Positions 10,609 to 20,331 of a stretch of DNA of 47,088 bases are shown here, piece by piece. Made by a program: the position numbers and the translations under genes. Position 1 is the stretch's first letter. Each line of letters begins with the position of its first letter. Source of the stretch: Mesotaenium endlicherianum (lineage: Eukaryota; Streptophyta; Zygnematophyceae; Zygnematales; Mesotaeniaceae). The notes beneath the pieces were generated by a model, which worked only from the letters and a program-made list of their open reading frames with translations, was not told the DNA's origin and did no database searches. Location: assembly GCA_009602735.1 (NCBI GenBank), contig WELA01008001.1, positions 60,794 to 107,881 on the forward strand, in the 5' to 3' direction.

Positions 10609-13600
10609 TCATCCCCCTCCTCAAGATGCGACGTCCTCGACGCATTCTGCAGATAACGTCTCAACTTACTCTTACAATGAGTCAAGTTGGCCTCTGGCTC
10701 CCAAGTGTTGTCGTCCGCATGGTAGCCTTTCCACTTGACCAGATACTCTTGGACAAATCGTTGACCTCGCTTGACTCGTCGATCGCCGACAATCGCCTCC
10801 ACTTCATACTCCAATACATCATCGATCTCGACCGGTGGTGGCGGTGTAGGTAGTCGTCCTGGATGTCCTTCATTCGGGTCAACGTATGGCCGCAGACAAC
10901 TGACATGGAACACATCATGGATACGCCAGCCTGAAGGAAGTTCCAACTTGTAGGCCACTGGATTCACCTGCTTGAGCACTACAAAGGGACCTGTAAACCG
11001 TGCCCGCAGTTTCCTCTTGCCTGTGAAAGGTAGGTTCTCTGTGGACAAGAGTACTTTGTCGCCCACTTGGAATGTCACTTCCCTCCTGTGCTTGTTAGCA
11101 TGCTTGACCTGCTCTTGCTGTGCCTTCCGAATACACGTCTTCGCCATATCCCAAGTCTTGGCCATCTGCTCCATAAAAGCTTGTGTAGTAGGAACCTGAG
11201 TCTCCTTGGCCTTCTCCAACAAGATGTTCCCTGGATGATATACTTCTCTCCCATAAACCATAGCGAATGGTGACTGCTTGGTCGATCCCTGCATGCTGTT
11301 GTTGTAGGCAAACTCCAATCCTGGCAGCTTCTTGTCCCACTCTGAAGGGTCCTCCATAGTGAAACTCCTGAGCACCTCTTGCAGAGTTCTGTTGAGCCTC
11401 TCACTCTGCCCGTCTGTCTGAGGGTGATAGGAAGTGCTCATACTCAGCTTGGTCCCCATCAAAGTAAACAATGACCGCCAAAAGTTGCTAGTAAACCTTG
11501 GATCTCGATCTGAAACAATCACCTTCGGCAACCCATGTAGCCTAAAAATATGATCAAAGAATAGCCGTGCCACATCTGCAGCACTAGAAGTCTCCTTCAT
11601 GGGAATGAAGTGAGCCATCTTGCTGAGTCTGTCAGACACAACCCATACTGCATCGTGCCCTTGACCACTGACTGGTAACGATGTGATGAAGTCCATAGCA
11701 ATCTGCTCCCAAGGATACTCTGGAATAGGCAGGGGCCGCAATGTACCTCCCTTCTTTTGATTTGGTGTCTTGTTTCTCTGGCACGCATCGCAACTCCTGA
11801 TCCACTCCTCGATGTCCTTGTCCATATTTCTCCAGTAGTATTCCCGCTTCAGCACGCTTGCCGTCTTCTCGCTTCCAAAGTGTCCAGCATATAAGCAGTC
11901 ATGATGCTCCGCAAGTAGTAAGTCTCGTAGCTCCTTGATGTCAGGTACCACCACTCTCTTGGAATCACCATAATACCATATGCCGTCCTTCTTCTGCATA
12001 CTCGAGTTGGACTCAGCTGCTCCACCATCAGCAAACTCTGGGTCCTCCTCATAACCTCTTTGAAGCTTCTCCTTGAAGTCCATATTCTCCTTGATGACTG
12101 AGACAGCTGCAAGGTCACACCTCCTGGATAAAGCGTCTGCAGGGTTGATCTTCCCAGGTAAGTACTCAATCTTGTGGTCGAACTGTTGCAGAAACTCCAT
12201 CCACCTTGCCTGTCTTGGTGTCAACGTTGGCTGCGTCATAAACTTCTCCAAGCTCTTGTGGTCGGTCTTGATGAACACCTTCCGGCCGTCCACATAACAT
12301 CGCCAAATCCTCAAAGCCTGGATAATAGCCAACATCTCCCGCTCGTGTGCTGCATAGTTCTGCTCAGCAGGACTCAACTTCCTGCTCTCATATGCCACAG
12401 GCTGCAATCCTTTGCCCTGGTCCTGGAGAAGAATGGCTCCCACTGCGAAATTTGATGCGTCCGTGATGATGGTGAAAGGAAGCTCTGGACTTGCAATTGC
12501 CAACACAGGTGCCTGTGTCAACAGCTCCTTAATCTTCTCAAAGGCTTGCTGCTCCTTGTCACCCCATAGCCACTTCTCCTGCTTCTTCAACATGTCCGTG
12601 AGCGGTGCACACACCTTGGCAAATCCTTCAATGAAACGTCGATAATAATTCGCCATGCCGAGGAAACTCCTGAGTTGATGAATATCAGCAGGTACCGGCC
12701 AATCTCTGACTGCTTGCACCTTCTTCTGCTCCACCTTGACTCCTTCAGCTCCCACTATGTGTCCAAGAAACTCGACCTCCTTGAGACAGAAGTCGCACTT
12801 GCTCATCTTCCCATACAGCTTCTGATCTCTCAAGACCTCCAACACCTTCCTCAGATGCTCCACATGCTCTTCCAAGGTCTTCGAATAGATCAGGATGTCG
12901 TCCAAAAATACCACCACAAACTGGTCCAAGTAGGGTCTGAAGATACTATTCATGAGTCCCATGAATGTAGCAGGTGCATTAGTCAATCCAAAAGGCATGA
13001 CTGTGAACTCGAACAAACCATAGCGAGTTCTGAAAGCAGTCTTCTGAACGTCTCCTTCCGCAATCCGTACCTGGTGATAGCCACTCCTCAAATCGATCTT
13101 CGAGAAATACTTCGCCCCGACAAGCCTGTCAATCAACTCGTCCACTCGTGGAAGTGGGTACCTGTTCTTGATGGTGACCTTGTTGAGTGCCCGGTAGTCG
13201 ACACACATCCTCATAGTCCCATCCTTCTTCTTCACAAATAAGACTGGCGCTGCAAATGGAGACTCGCTGGGTCGGATGAATCCCTTCTCCAATAACTCCG
13301 TCAGTTGCTTCTTTAACTCATCCAACTCCGCAAACGATTGTCGATAGGCGGGTCTCACTGGTGGCTTGCTCCCTGGTTCCAACTCAATCTTGTGCTCCAT
13401 AGCTCTCTGTGGAGGTAATCCTGCAGGTAGCTCCTCAGGAAATACGCACTTGAACTCCTCCAACAGCGCCTTAATTTGGGCAGGCATCTCAGCAGGCTTC
13501 TTCTCTTGAGCAGTTGGGCTCTGCTCCTTCTGAGCAAGGGGATCAGACACCACTACTTGCTCCTCCGGCGATGTACATTCGCCCAGGCTGTTAGGATTCA

Positions 13601-14279
13601 CGCTTGCTCCATCTGATGACCTGGCCAGGGCCACCGAAACAAGGTACATCTCCTTCACCTGATTCGCCCTGCATAGCTTCTTAACTTGCAGGCTCGACAG
13701 AAGACAGTTACTTGTGGTCGTATCTACCTCCACCTGTTTCGCTGTCTCCATTCGACCATCACGCCCTTGGACTTTCACTTGTCCTGTGCTCCAGTGCACT
13801 TGAGGGTTGGCTTTCCTTAGCCATGGTCGGCCCAATATCACCTCATGGTGACCCAACTCTGCCTGCTCCATAACTTCCTTACTCCGGTGCCCCGCTACTT
13901 CCACGTGAATAGCTTCCGTAGGTGCACCACACTTGAGTCTCTGCCCATTTGCCAAAATTGCCTCCTTAGGCTCATAATGCTTCTGCACAGGGATTCGCCA
14001 CTCTTTCACCAGCTTCTTGTGCACAAAGTTTGCACTTGCGCCACTGTCGACCATACACTTCGCATTGTTGCCGTCGACCACTCCTTCCACGATGATAGGC
14101 TTGTCAACGTCTCGTCCTTTGCTTCTCGGCAGGCTCCTGGGGATAACCTCCTTGTGAGTTCTCGTCTTCACGCCAGTAGACACCCCAGAACGACTTACTG
14201 GCGTCCTCCTTTTTCCTGCTGTTGAGGTTGCTTCGCCTTCACATGACAGTCTCGAGCCAGATGTCCAAGCTTGCCGCAA
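10596..14279 (-). CDS. pol: Chromovirus Pol polyprotein (PR-RT-RH-IN-chromodomain)
   Basis: 1227 codons without a stop. Domains in order: aspartic protease (VDSGAS at about 77-82); reverse transcriptase with [11 protein letters not shown] and the catalytic FLDD at about 460; RNase H ([23 protein letters not shown]); integrase with the HHCC zinc module (HHD...H, CDAC, about 790-835) and the DDE residues in [16 protein letters not shown] and the [11 protein letters not shown] region; and a C-terminal chromodomain (about 1160-1210, with [18 protein letters not shown]). Chromodomains of this family guide integration to marked chromatin. Pol lies in the -1 frame relative to gag with an 85-nt overlap, so expression probably needs -1 frameshifting; a GGAAAAAGG run lies near the end of gag (A5 at 14210-14214). 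The stop is 13 nt inside the 3' LTR. Confidence 0.93.
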   Translation of the reverse strand: MRQAWTSGSRLSCEGEATSTAGKRRTPVSRSGVSTGVKTRTHKEVIPRSLPRSKGRDVDKPIIVEGVVDGNNAKCMVDSGASANFVHKKLVKEWRIPVQKHYEPKEAILANGQRLKCGAPTEAIHVEVAGHRSKEVMEQAELGHHEVILGRPWLRKANPQVHWSTGQVKVQGRDGRMETAKQVEVDTTTSNCLLSSLQVKKLCRANQVKEMYLVSVALARSSDGASVNPNSLGECTSPEEQVVVSDPLAQKEQSPTAQEKKPAEMPAQIKALLEEFKCVFPEELPAGLPPQRAMEHKIELEPGSKPPVRPAYRQSFAELDELKKQLTELLEKGFIRPSESPFAAPVLFVKKKDGTMRMCVDYRALNKVTIKNRYPLPRVDELIDRLVGAKYFSKIDLRSGYHQVRIAEGDVQKTAFRTRYGLFEFTVMPFGLTNAPATFMGLMNSIFRPYLDQFVVVFLDDILIYSKTLEEHVEHLRKVLEVLRDQKLYGKMSKCDFCLKEVEFLGHIVGAEGVKVEQKKVQAVRDWPVPADIHQLRSFLGMANYYRRFIEGFAKVCAPLTDMLKKQEKWLWGDKEQQAFEKIKELLTQAPVLAIASPELPFTIITDASNFAVGAILLQDQGKGLQPVAYESRKLSPAEQNYAAHEREMLAIIQALRIWRCYVDGRKVFIKTDHKSLEKFMTQPTLTPRQARWMEFLQQFDHKIEYLPGKINPADALSRRCDLAAVSVIKENMDFKEKLQRGYEEDPEFADGGAAESNSSMQKKDGIWYYGDSKRVVVPDIKELRDLLLAEHHDCLYAGHFGSEKTASVLKREYYWRNMDKDIEEWIRSCDACQRNKTPNQKKGGTLRPLPIPEYPWEQIAMDFITSLPVSGQGHDAVWVVSDRLSKMAHFIPMKETSSAADVARLFFDHIFRLHGLPKVIVSDRDPRFTSNFWRSLFTLMGTKLSMSTSYHPQTDGQSERLNRTLQEVLRSFTMEDPSEWDKKLPGLEFAYNNSMQGSTKQSPFAMVYGREVYHPGNILLEKAKETQVPTTQAFMEQMAKTWDMAKTCIRKAQQEQVKHANKHRREVTFQVGDKVLLSTENLPFTGKRKLRARFTGPFVVLKQVNPVAYKLELPSGWRIHDVFHVSCLRPYVDPNEGHPGRLPTPPPPVEIDDVLEYEVEAIVGDRRVKRGQRFVQEYLVKWKGYHADDNTWEPEANLTHCKSKLRRYLQNASRTSHLEEGDDVRS
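10609..10622 (-). promoter_or_regulatory. Polypurine tract
   Basis: On the minus strand, GAGGAGGGGGATGA lies immediately before the 3' LTR. This is the expected primer for plus-strand DNA synthesis. It overlaps the last codons of pol (LEEGDD). Confidence 0.75.
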
Positions 14280-15226
14280 CTATAGCACGGTCCTCTCGGC
14301 TTGAAATTCTGCTGCCTGCGCTGGTACTGCACAAGTCCCAACTCCATGGGTACTGGACCTTGAACACTCGTGCTTGGCGCTTGAGATCCAAAGTGTCGAT
14401 ATCCTCCAAAGTTGTGGCTGCCCCACTGCCTCTGACTATACTCCACAGCGTCGACCCTTGTTGCCAATGCCATCATTTCTCCAAGACTGGTAGGGTCCTT
14501 GAGCGCCACTTCCTTGGCCACAGTTGGCTTGAGTCCCCTCTTGAACTTGTCCATCATCTCCGACTCGTGCATGGATGGACATTGAAGCACCAGCTCGTTG
14601 AAGCGCGATACATACTCCTGAACGCTTCCTCGTTGACGAAGGCGCACCAATAGATCTCGAGCGGTAGCCTCGGGTGCAATAGGTTGAAATTGCCTCTTCA
14701 AGCCTTCAAATAGCTGATCAACAGTAGCAGGAACTCCAGACAGCTGCTCTTCTCGTTCATACCAAGCTCCAGCACTCTTCTGCAGCAAAGTTATGACAAA
14801 GGCGACTTGCCTGTCGGGCGTGAGCGCAGAATACTCCATAAACTTCTTCACTCCAAAAATCCATTGATGAACAGGCGGCGATCCACGCTCTCCAGTATAA
14901 ACTTCAGGCTTAGGTGCACGCACTCCTGATGCGGGTGGAATAACTGGTTGCACCACTGGGTTAACATGAATCGGTGGTACAACAGGTGCAGGTGCCGAAC
15001 TCGTCGAAGCGGCGTTCCCCATAACAACTCGCACCATTCTCTCCACCTCCGCGCGCATATTTTGTTGAAACTGGGTGTAGACTTCTCCTCCAATTGCATT
15101 TGCCATTTGTATTAGCATCGCCTGCATCTCTTGTCGCTCTCTGGTCATTGTTGGTGCTGCCTGCTGCCCCGCGCGCTCAACATGCTCAACATGTTCGCCT
15201 CCTCCAGCTGTCGGCTGCGACTCCAT
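14195..15226 (-). CDS. gag: Chromovirus Gag
   Basis: 343 codons. A disordered N-terminus precedes a retrotransposon-gag capsid domain (about 105-235, including the tract around [11 protein letters not shown] and [17 protein letters not shown]), then a CCHC zinc knuckle, [14 protein letters not shown], at 314-327, which packages the RNA. The gene starts 38 bases downstream of the 5' LTR. It ends in TAA shortly after an A5 run where a -1 shift into pol could occur. Confidence 0.9.
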   Translation of the reverse strand: MESQPTAGGGEHVEHVERAGQQAAPTMTRERQEMQAMLIQMANAIGGEVYTQFQQNMRAEVERMVRVVMGNAASTSSAPAPVVPPIHVNPVVQPVIPPASGVRAPKPEVYTGERGSPPVHQWIFGVKKFMEYSALTPDRQVAFVITLLQKSAGAWYEREEQLSGVPATVDQLFEGLKRQFQPIAPEATARDLLVRLRQRGSVQEYVSRFNELVLQCPSMHESEMMDKFKRGLKPTVAKEVALKDPTSLGEMMALATRVDAVEYSQRQWGSHNFGGYRHFGSQAPSTSVQGPVPMELGLVQYQRRQQNFKPRGPCYSCGKLGHLARDCHVKAKQPQQQEKGGRQ

Positions 15227-15243
15227 AATATAATATGCAAACT

Positions 15244-15261
15244 AGCCCTGCTCCGATACCA
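15244..15261 (-). promoter_or_regulatory. Primer-binding site, initiator-Met tRNA type
   Basis: On the minus strand TGGTATCGGAGCAGGGC begins two bases after the 5' LTR. It resembles the TGGTATCAGAGC primer site used with initiator methionine tRNA by many plant Ty3 and Ty1 elements. Confidence 0.8.
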
Positions 15262-15263
15262 GA

Positions 15264-16007
15264 TGGAAGGGGCAAACTGCCCTAGTGGAAGCGTAGTGAC
15301 TCACGAGGAAAGGAACTAGTTGCCATCATACTAGAGAGTGCAGCGGCATATCACTAACAAAGCTTAGGAAAATTACTCAACATTTTGAGTAGCAAGAAAC
15401 TGCTCACAAATGATGTAGGATGAAAGGCCTTGTCATTACAAACCCGTAGAAATTTACAGAAGTGAAAACTGATAAGAAACAAAGAAGTTATGCCTATTTA
15501 TAATTTTCTGCCTAAGTGCTCCTCCCTAGGAGGAAGCTACGGATTTTCCTAAGTGTTCGTCAAATCGTCCCTTCCAGAATATTCGTGAGTAAGCCAGATC
15601 AGTCTAATCTGACGTGTCGGGCCGAATTGACGTCCACATACATGCATCGACATTACTAGAATATTCTATCTTAGACGCGCTAGGCTAAACCGAAACTTGT
15701 AGGTAAATTGACCTAGTCGGCACTCCGCGTCAGCCGAACTTACGTGAAGGTTCGAGTTCATTCTAACGGGCCAGATCGCTCGACGCTGTCGGTCAATCCG
15801 ACGGTCGCGCTCACCGCGAATTAAGCACAGTCGTCAACCGACCTCAAAACTAATTAAACTTCAGAAATCTGTAACTCTCTCAATACTTGACCAAATTCGA
15901 TGAACTTTATATCAAAATGACCGAAAAAATGCACTCTACACTACTATACATTCAAAGCATACTTTCATGAAACTCAAAAATGCACTTTATAAACCTATGA
16001 CCTTACA
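15264..16007 (-). repeat. 5' LTR of the chromovirus
   Basis: 744 bp, TGGAAGGGGCAAAC to CCTTACA on the plus strand. It is the 5' LTR in the element's own orientation and should contain the promoter. Confidence 0.92.
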
Positions 16008-16620
16008 GCGAGCGCGCGTGCGTGTCTCTGAGAGGGTCCCGTTTCTAGGGTCTGGCGCGCGCATGCGCTTGCGTGGGCGAGCGCGTGTGCGTGTGTCCGT
16101 GTGCGTCCGGTTTTTAGAGTCTGGCGCGCGCGCGCCCTTGCGTGGGCGAGCGCGCGTGTGTGTCTCCGAGAGGGTCCAGCTTTAAGGTCTGACGCGTTTG
16201 CGCGCTTGCGTGGGCAAGCGCACGTGCGCGTCTCGAAGCGTGTCGAGGGCTTAGTGTTTGGCGCGCGTGCGCCCTTCCGTGGGCGAGCGCGCGTACGCGT
16301 CTTTGAGCGTGTCGAGGGTTTGGGGTCTGGCGCGCGCGCGCTCTTGCGTGGGTGGGCGAGCGCGTGTGCGTGTGGCCGTGTGTGTCCAGTTTTTTGAGTC
16401 TGGCGTGCGCGCGCCCTTGCGTGGGCGAGCGTGCGTTTGCGTCTCCGAGCATGTCTAGGGTTTGGCTTCTGGCGCGCGCGTGCCCTTGCATGGGCCGAGC
16501 GGGCATGCCTGTCTCCTGGCACATCCAACTTTTAGGGTCTGGCGCGTGCGTGCCCTTGTGTGGGCGAGCGCGCGTACGTGACTCCGTGAGCGTCCAGTTT
16601 GTAGGGTCTGCCACGTGGGA
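16008..16620 (+). repeat. Minisatellite block 2, right part
   Basis: The array continues after the retrotransposon with the target duplicate GCGAG and about nine more degenerate units (cores such as CCCTTGCGTGGGCGAGCG near 16136 and 16416). The last unit ends near GTCCAGTTTGTAGGGTCTGC at about 16595-16613. Confidence 0.78.
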
Positions 16621-16796
16621 ACGGTTGCGAGGCATGCTCAGGCCCCATCCATTCTTCGTCCATGCCCTCACAATTGTGCATGTGGGGCGCAAATGCATTT
16701 GTTGGACTGTGCGCGTGTAATGTACATGTAATGAAGCTCTTTTAGTACACTGAAGTGAGATAAACAACTTACCGACGCCCTCCTTCTTCGATGCAG

Positions 16797-17514
16797 GTGG
16801 ATGTTCGAAGGTGGGGAGAGGCGTAGCATGAGGCAGCTCACTGACCAAGGGCTAACTGTTGAGCAATTACTGGAAGGATACAGAGATAGGAGTACATTGG
16901 GTAGAGATTGGGCACAGCTCGAGTCCGTCACAGCGTGCGTGTGTCGAAGAGTGGGCAAGGGTGGGGGACACGTCTTTGAGGTTGGCGATGACGTTGCCAT
17001 CCTCGCGGATGCTGCCTTCAACGGTCTCTTGATGGCTGACGGACCTCTCTGGCCAGCCAAGTTGACCAACCTCTTTGTGCATCGGGGTGAAGAAGGCGAG
17101 CACTACGCGTGGGCTCAGGTTCGCTTCTACAACTTCAAGAGCAAAGGTAAAGGCGAAGAGCGCTGCCGATCACGTGACATTGAATGGACTGGGTATCCCA
17201 TTCTGGAATTGAGGCCGGGAGAGAGCCTTGGTCTAGTACCTTTCTGCAGGATCATGCGAGGGTTGCATATTGTCCACTACTGCTGGTCCCTTGATAAACG
17301 TATGAGCCCATTCGAATACGAGGAAATGAGATGCATGGAGCGGGACATTTGTGAGGAGCATGGCTATGAAAGGGCTGATGCATGTGCCCCGCGTGACCAT
17401 CGTGAACCACGTGTGACAAAGAAGATGATGTGGCATCGTGACGACAACAAGTTTCTTCTCAATCTGGATGCTGCAGCAGCTCCTCCCATGAATAGACTTT
17501 TACAAGCTCCGTAG
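16797..17514 (+). CDS. Transposase gene, last exon: BAH-like C-terminus
   Basis: The 3' splice site CTTCTTCGATGCAG is followed by G|TGG ATG. The phase-2 end of exon 4 (AA) plus this G restores an AAG codon, so the 7.9-kb intron closes cleanly in frame. The exon encodes about 238 residues. A helical start (RQLTDQGLTVEQLLEGY) leads to a segment with the layout of a BAH domain: VGDDVAILAD, LWPAKLTNLFVH, YAWAQVRFYNF, then a conserved-looking tail (SLGLVPFCRIMRGLHIVHYC). BAH modules bind histones or other proteins in chromatin. The BAH call is by pattern only. It stops with TAG at 17512-17514. Confidence 0.55.
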
Positions 17515-17990
17515 AGGTGTTAGGTCAGAGATTGAAGCCGAACAACTTTTCCAACTGTCAATCCAAGAGATGCAATCCACATTTATTGTATGTTAAGTGC
17601 TATTTTTACAATCTACATCTCATTCATAATGGCACCACAATTGCAAAAGATAAGCTGTCGTGGCGTGACGTTGAGCACGGCCAAATAGCCAGCATATGAA
17701 GTAGGTTGGGGATTGATGTCCACTAAAGCTTCCCTATCATATCAAGAGGCACAATTGGCTCGTGGCAAATATTGGTGTCTCCTGACTTTTTTGCAGACAT
17801 AGTTGCATACAGAAGTTTTGGAAAAATGGACATGCGAGCGAGCACAATGAGGACATGCATATTGCTCAGGTACTCGTGTATGCGCAAGCACCAGGTGCAA
17901 ATCATGAAACACACAACACACCTATTGTATTCGCATTATCCACATGCCTGTAGTCGCCAAACAGTATCATCATTGGAAACGACGACGGGT
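17515..17990 (+). other. 3' region of the transposase gene, no gene seen
   Basis: Moderately AT-rich sequence between the plus-strand transposase stop and the possible minus-strand exons. Open frames of about 60 codons here look random. Confidence 0.4.
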
Positions 17991-17996
17991 AAGCCA

Positions 17997-18613
17997 TCAC
18001 CCATCCACTGATCTAATCCTCTTAATATGGGGCTTAATATGCACATCAATCAACCCTTCTACCAGCTCTACCTTCTGCTTAGCACCCAAACAAATTGGCG
18101 GTGCATTCTTGCCAGAACTTGTAGGGCATTCTAATTGCACGCTCTGCAGTGGGTTTTCGACACTTGGGGACAATGACCTGTTAGGGGTAGGCAACATCCA
18201 CGGGCAAACTGCAGGAGGCCATCGAGAATGGTCACTAAAGTCCATCAGGCTACTATGAGGTTTGGCTGCAACAAGCGAGGGTTGCTGATTAAGCATGAGA
18301 GGAGTTGACACTTCCCCTCCACCGGAATTACTGGTGGGGGTCACAGGACAAGGATAGGTACGACGTATTTCTTTGTCAACTGGCAACTTACACCTAGGCT
18401 TTGCTATTAGAGGAAGTGGAAGAAAGGTTGGCACATCCCCTGGAGGAGGCTTGGGTTGTCTGCAAGAGGACTCCACTGGAAGATGCTATCCTTCGAGCTA
18501 CCTGCAGGCTTCTTGTGTACATACAGCCTGAGGTGTGACGGGCTGTGTGTGCACCATACGAAGGGCGGGTAGTTACAAGACACGCCACTAAATGACATCC
18601 ATAGCCCGCCCAC
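17997..18613 (-). CDS. Possible exons of a minus-strand gene, unresolved
   Basis: On the minus strand a 3' splice-like CACTTTTGTAG (18615-18625) precedes an open frame whose translation (for example YVHKKPAGSSKDSIFQW) looks coding-like. A second frame (to 17997) encodes a Pro/Ser-rich 159-residue stretch. The two overlap in different frames, so at least one splice or frame change would be needed. They lie downstream of the minus-strand coiled-coil gene and could be its 3' exons, with the minisatellite at 18600-19020 as intron. No domain is recognised. Confidence 0.25.
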
Positions 18614-18625
18614 CTACAAAAGTGG

Positions 18626-19020
18626 ATGCATGCGCAAGGGCCAGCACGCGACAGACCCTAAACCCTCCACGAGCTTGGGGACGCGCACGGGCGCTCGCCC
18701 ACGCAAGGGCACAAACACGCCAAATTAACCCTAAAGCCTCCACACACGCACGCACGTGGACCCGCCGCGCGGGGCTCACAAACCACGCTAGTCGACACCA
18801 CTCAGAGGAGCTCGCTTACGCAAAGGCGCGCCACAGCAGACCACAAACTCTCGACGTGCGCGTGCGCGAGCAGGCGCCCGGGTTAACACGCCACGCTCCA
18901 AGACTCACACACGCGCTCGCCCATGCAAAGGTCTGCGCTCGCCTTACCCTAAAACCTCCCCTCACTCGAAGATACGCACGTACTCGCCCATGCATGCAAA
19001 GGTGCACACAGGTTAAACCC
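18626..19020 (-). repeat. Minisatellite block 3, opposite orientation, degenerate
   Basis: The complement of the block 1/2 core is present on the plus strand (GCTCGCCCACGCAAGGGC near 18693, CTCGCCCATGCAAAG near 18917 and CTCGCCCATGCATGCAAAG near 18982), together with CCCTAAA segments. About six strongly diverged units. The orientation is reversed relative to blocks 1 and 2 and matches the transcription direction of the neighbouring minus-strand gene. Confidence 0.65.
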
Positions 19021-19320
19021 TACACCACTGTGTGGCAGCAGCTACCGATGCCACTTTGCAAGAGCCTAGTTGCCCATACACAATAATGCAGACTCAGAGA
19101 AGCCCAACCGATTCACATCCAAGACACAAAACAAACAATAGCTGGCAGGCAACCAAAAATGAGGATAGCATACACTTTAGCACAAAATGTCAGACGCCCA
19201 CAAACACGATGCCACCAGGCAGCACCTACAGCAGAACCTGGCACCACCTGTCAGGACCTGACAATGCCTCCTGGCAGTATCATGGCAACCACTCAGCCAA
19301 GGAGCGCGTGACTACAAGTT

Positions 19321-20331
19321 TCATGAGCCAACACGGGCGCAACAAGCACTTGAAGCCGGTGTGATAGTGCTTGCCTTGTCTGTGGCAAGCTTGTGCCTCT
19401 TGCACTCGGAGTTCTTCACCACAGATTGAGGCTCGCTCAACTTCTTGTTGTTCCTCTCAGCACTCTCCAGCCTCTCCCTCGGCTCCTTCTTGCGCTCCCC
19501 TCTGCCCGCAATCTCCCTCTGCTTGGCCACCACCTGTCCTTCCAGTCCGCCCACGGCCTCTGACAGCCAAGCCTTCTCCTCCACCGCTTTCACCCTCACC
19601 TCCGCCTCTCCCGCTCTCGCGTCAGCCTCCCGTAGCAATACTTGTGCCGCCTCCAGCTCCCCCTTCAGCGCGTCTGTGCTCCTGCCGAACTCCTCCACCC
19701 TCTCCCGCAGAGCAGCCTGCTCCTTCCAAGAGGCCTCCTTCGCCCCCCTCTCCCTGTCGAGCTCAGCGTTCAGAGCACCCACCATCGACTCGAGGGATTC
19801 GAGCGCACGCGAGACTTCGTCGAGCTGGGCCTGCAGCGACTGGGCGGAGCGCTTCACCGCCATCTTGGGGAGGAACTCAGCCACCTGCCTGCCGCCCACT
19901 TCCTTCTCCTGCCTCGTCGCCGCCAGCTCCTCCTGTTGACAGAAGTTGCCCCCCCTCTCCCCCTTGTGCTTCCCATCGCCCACCCTTCTGCTCATGTCTG
20001 TGCTGCTTGCATGCCCAACTCCCTCGCTATGGGGCCCGCACACATCACGACTGGGAGACGCGGGAGCAGGGACTGGAGGCAAGTTTTCCTTTCCGCTATT
20101 TCCCACTTCACACCCACGGTTTGCATGAAGCTTGTGTAAAATGTCCATACGCGCCCATAGTGCAAGCCTCTCCTCTTGCCATACTCTCAAAACGCACGCT
20201 AGCTCTGCCTCCTTCCTACGAGAGGAAGCTCTCAAAGAGAATACCTCTTGTTCAAGGTCATTCACTAAACACATGGCATGCTGTAAGCCAGTTGTGAAAT
20301 CGTCAATTACATACTGAAAGTCCGACGCCAT
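19321..20331 (-). CDS. Coiled-coil protein on the minus strand, possible transposon cargo
   Basis: 336 codons from ATG at 20331 to TGA at 19321. Residues 1-65 are predicted helical (MASDFQYVIDDF, LVNDLEQEVFSL). A Gly/Ser/Pro-rich linker follows (about 75-145), then a long Glu/Ala/Arg heptad-rich coiled coil (about 160-305; LQAQLDEVSRALESLESMV, LKGELEAAQVLLREADARA). No enzyme motif is visible. The gene runs opposite to the transposase and lies between the two plus-strand genes of the element. It might be a regulator, a captured host gene, or unrelated. The 3' end may be spliced further to exons near 18 kb. Confidence 0.55.
   Translation of the reverse strand: MASDFQYVIDDFTTGLQHAMCLVNDLEQEVFSLRASSRRKEAELACVLRVWQEERLALWARMDILHKLHANRGCEVGNSGKENLPPVPAPASPSRDVCGPHSEGVGHASSTDMSRRVGDGKHKGERGGNFCQQEELAATRQEKEVGGRQVAEFLPKMAVKRSAQSLQAQLDEVSRALESLESMVGALNAELDRERGAKEASWKEQAALRERVEEFGRSTDALKGELEAAQVLLREADARAGEAEVRVKAVEEKAWLSEAVGGLEGQVVAKQREIAGRGERKKEPRERLESAERNNKKLSEPQSVVKNSECKRHKLATDKASTITPASSACCARVGS

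Larger units (their letters stand above)
9865..16007 (-). mobile_element. Ty3/gypsy chromovirus LTR retrotransposon, near intact
   Basis: The element is 6143 bp on the minus strand. It has two 744-bp LTRs beginning TG and ending CA, a 5-bp target duplication GCGAG (9860-9864 and 16008-16012), a primer-binding site, gag, and a pol ending in a chromodomain. Both coding frames are free of internal stops. The LTRs differ at 15 of 744 positions by my count (about 2%), so the insertion is fairly young. It sits inside a minisatellite array in the last intron of the transposase gene, antisense to that gene. Confidence 0.93.
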
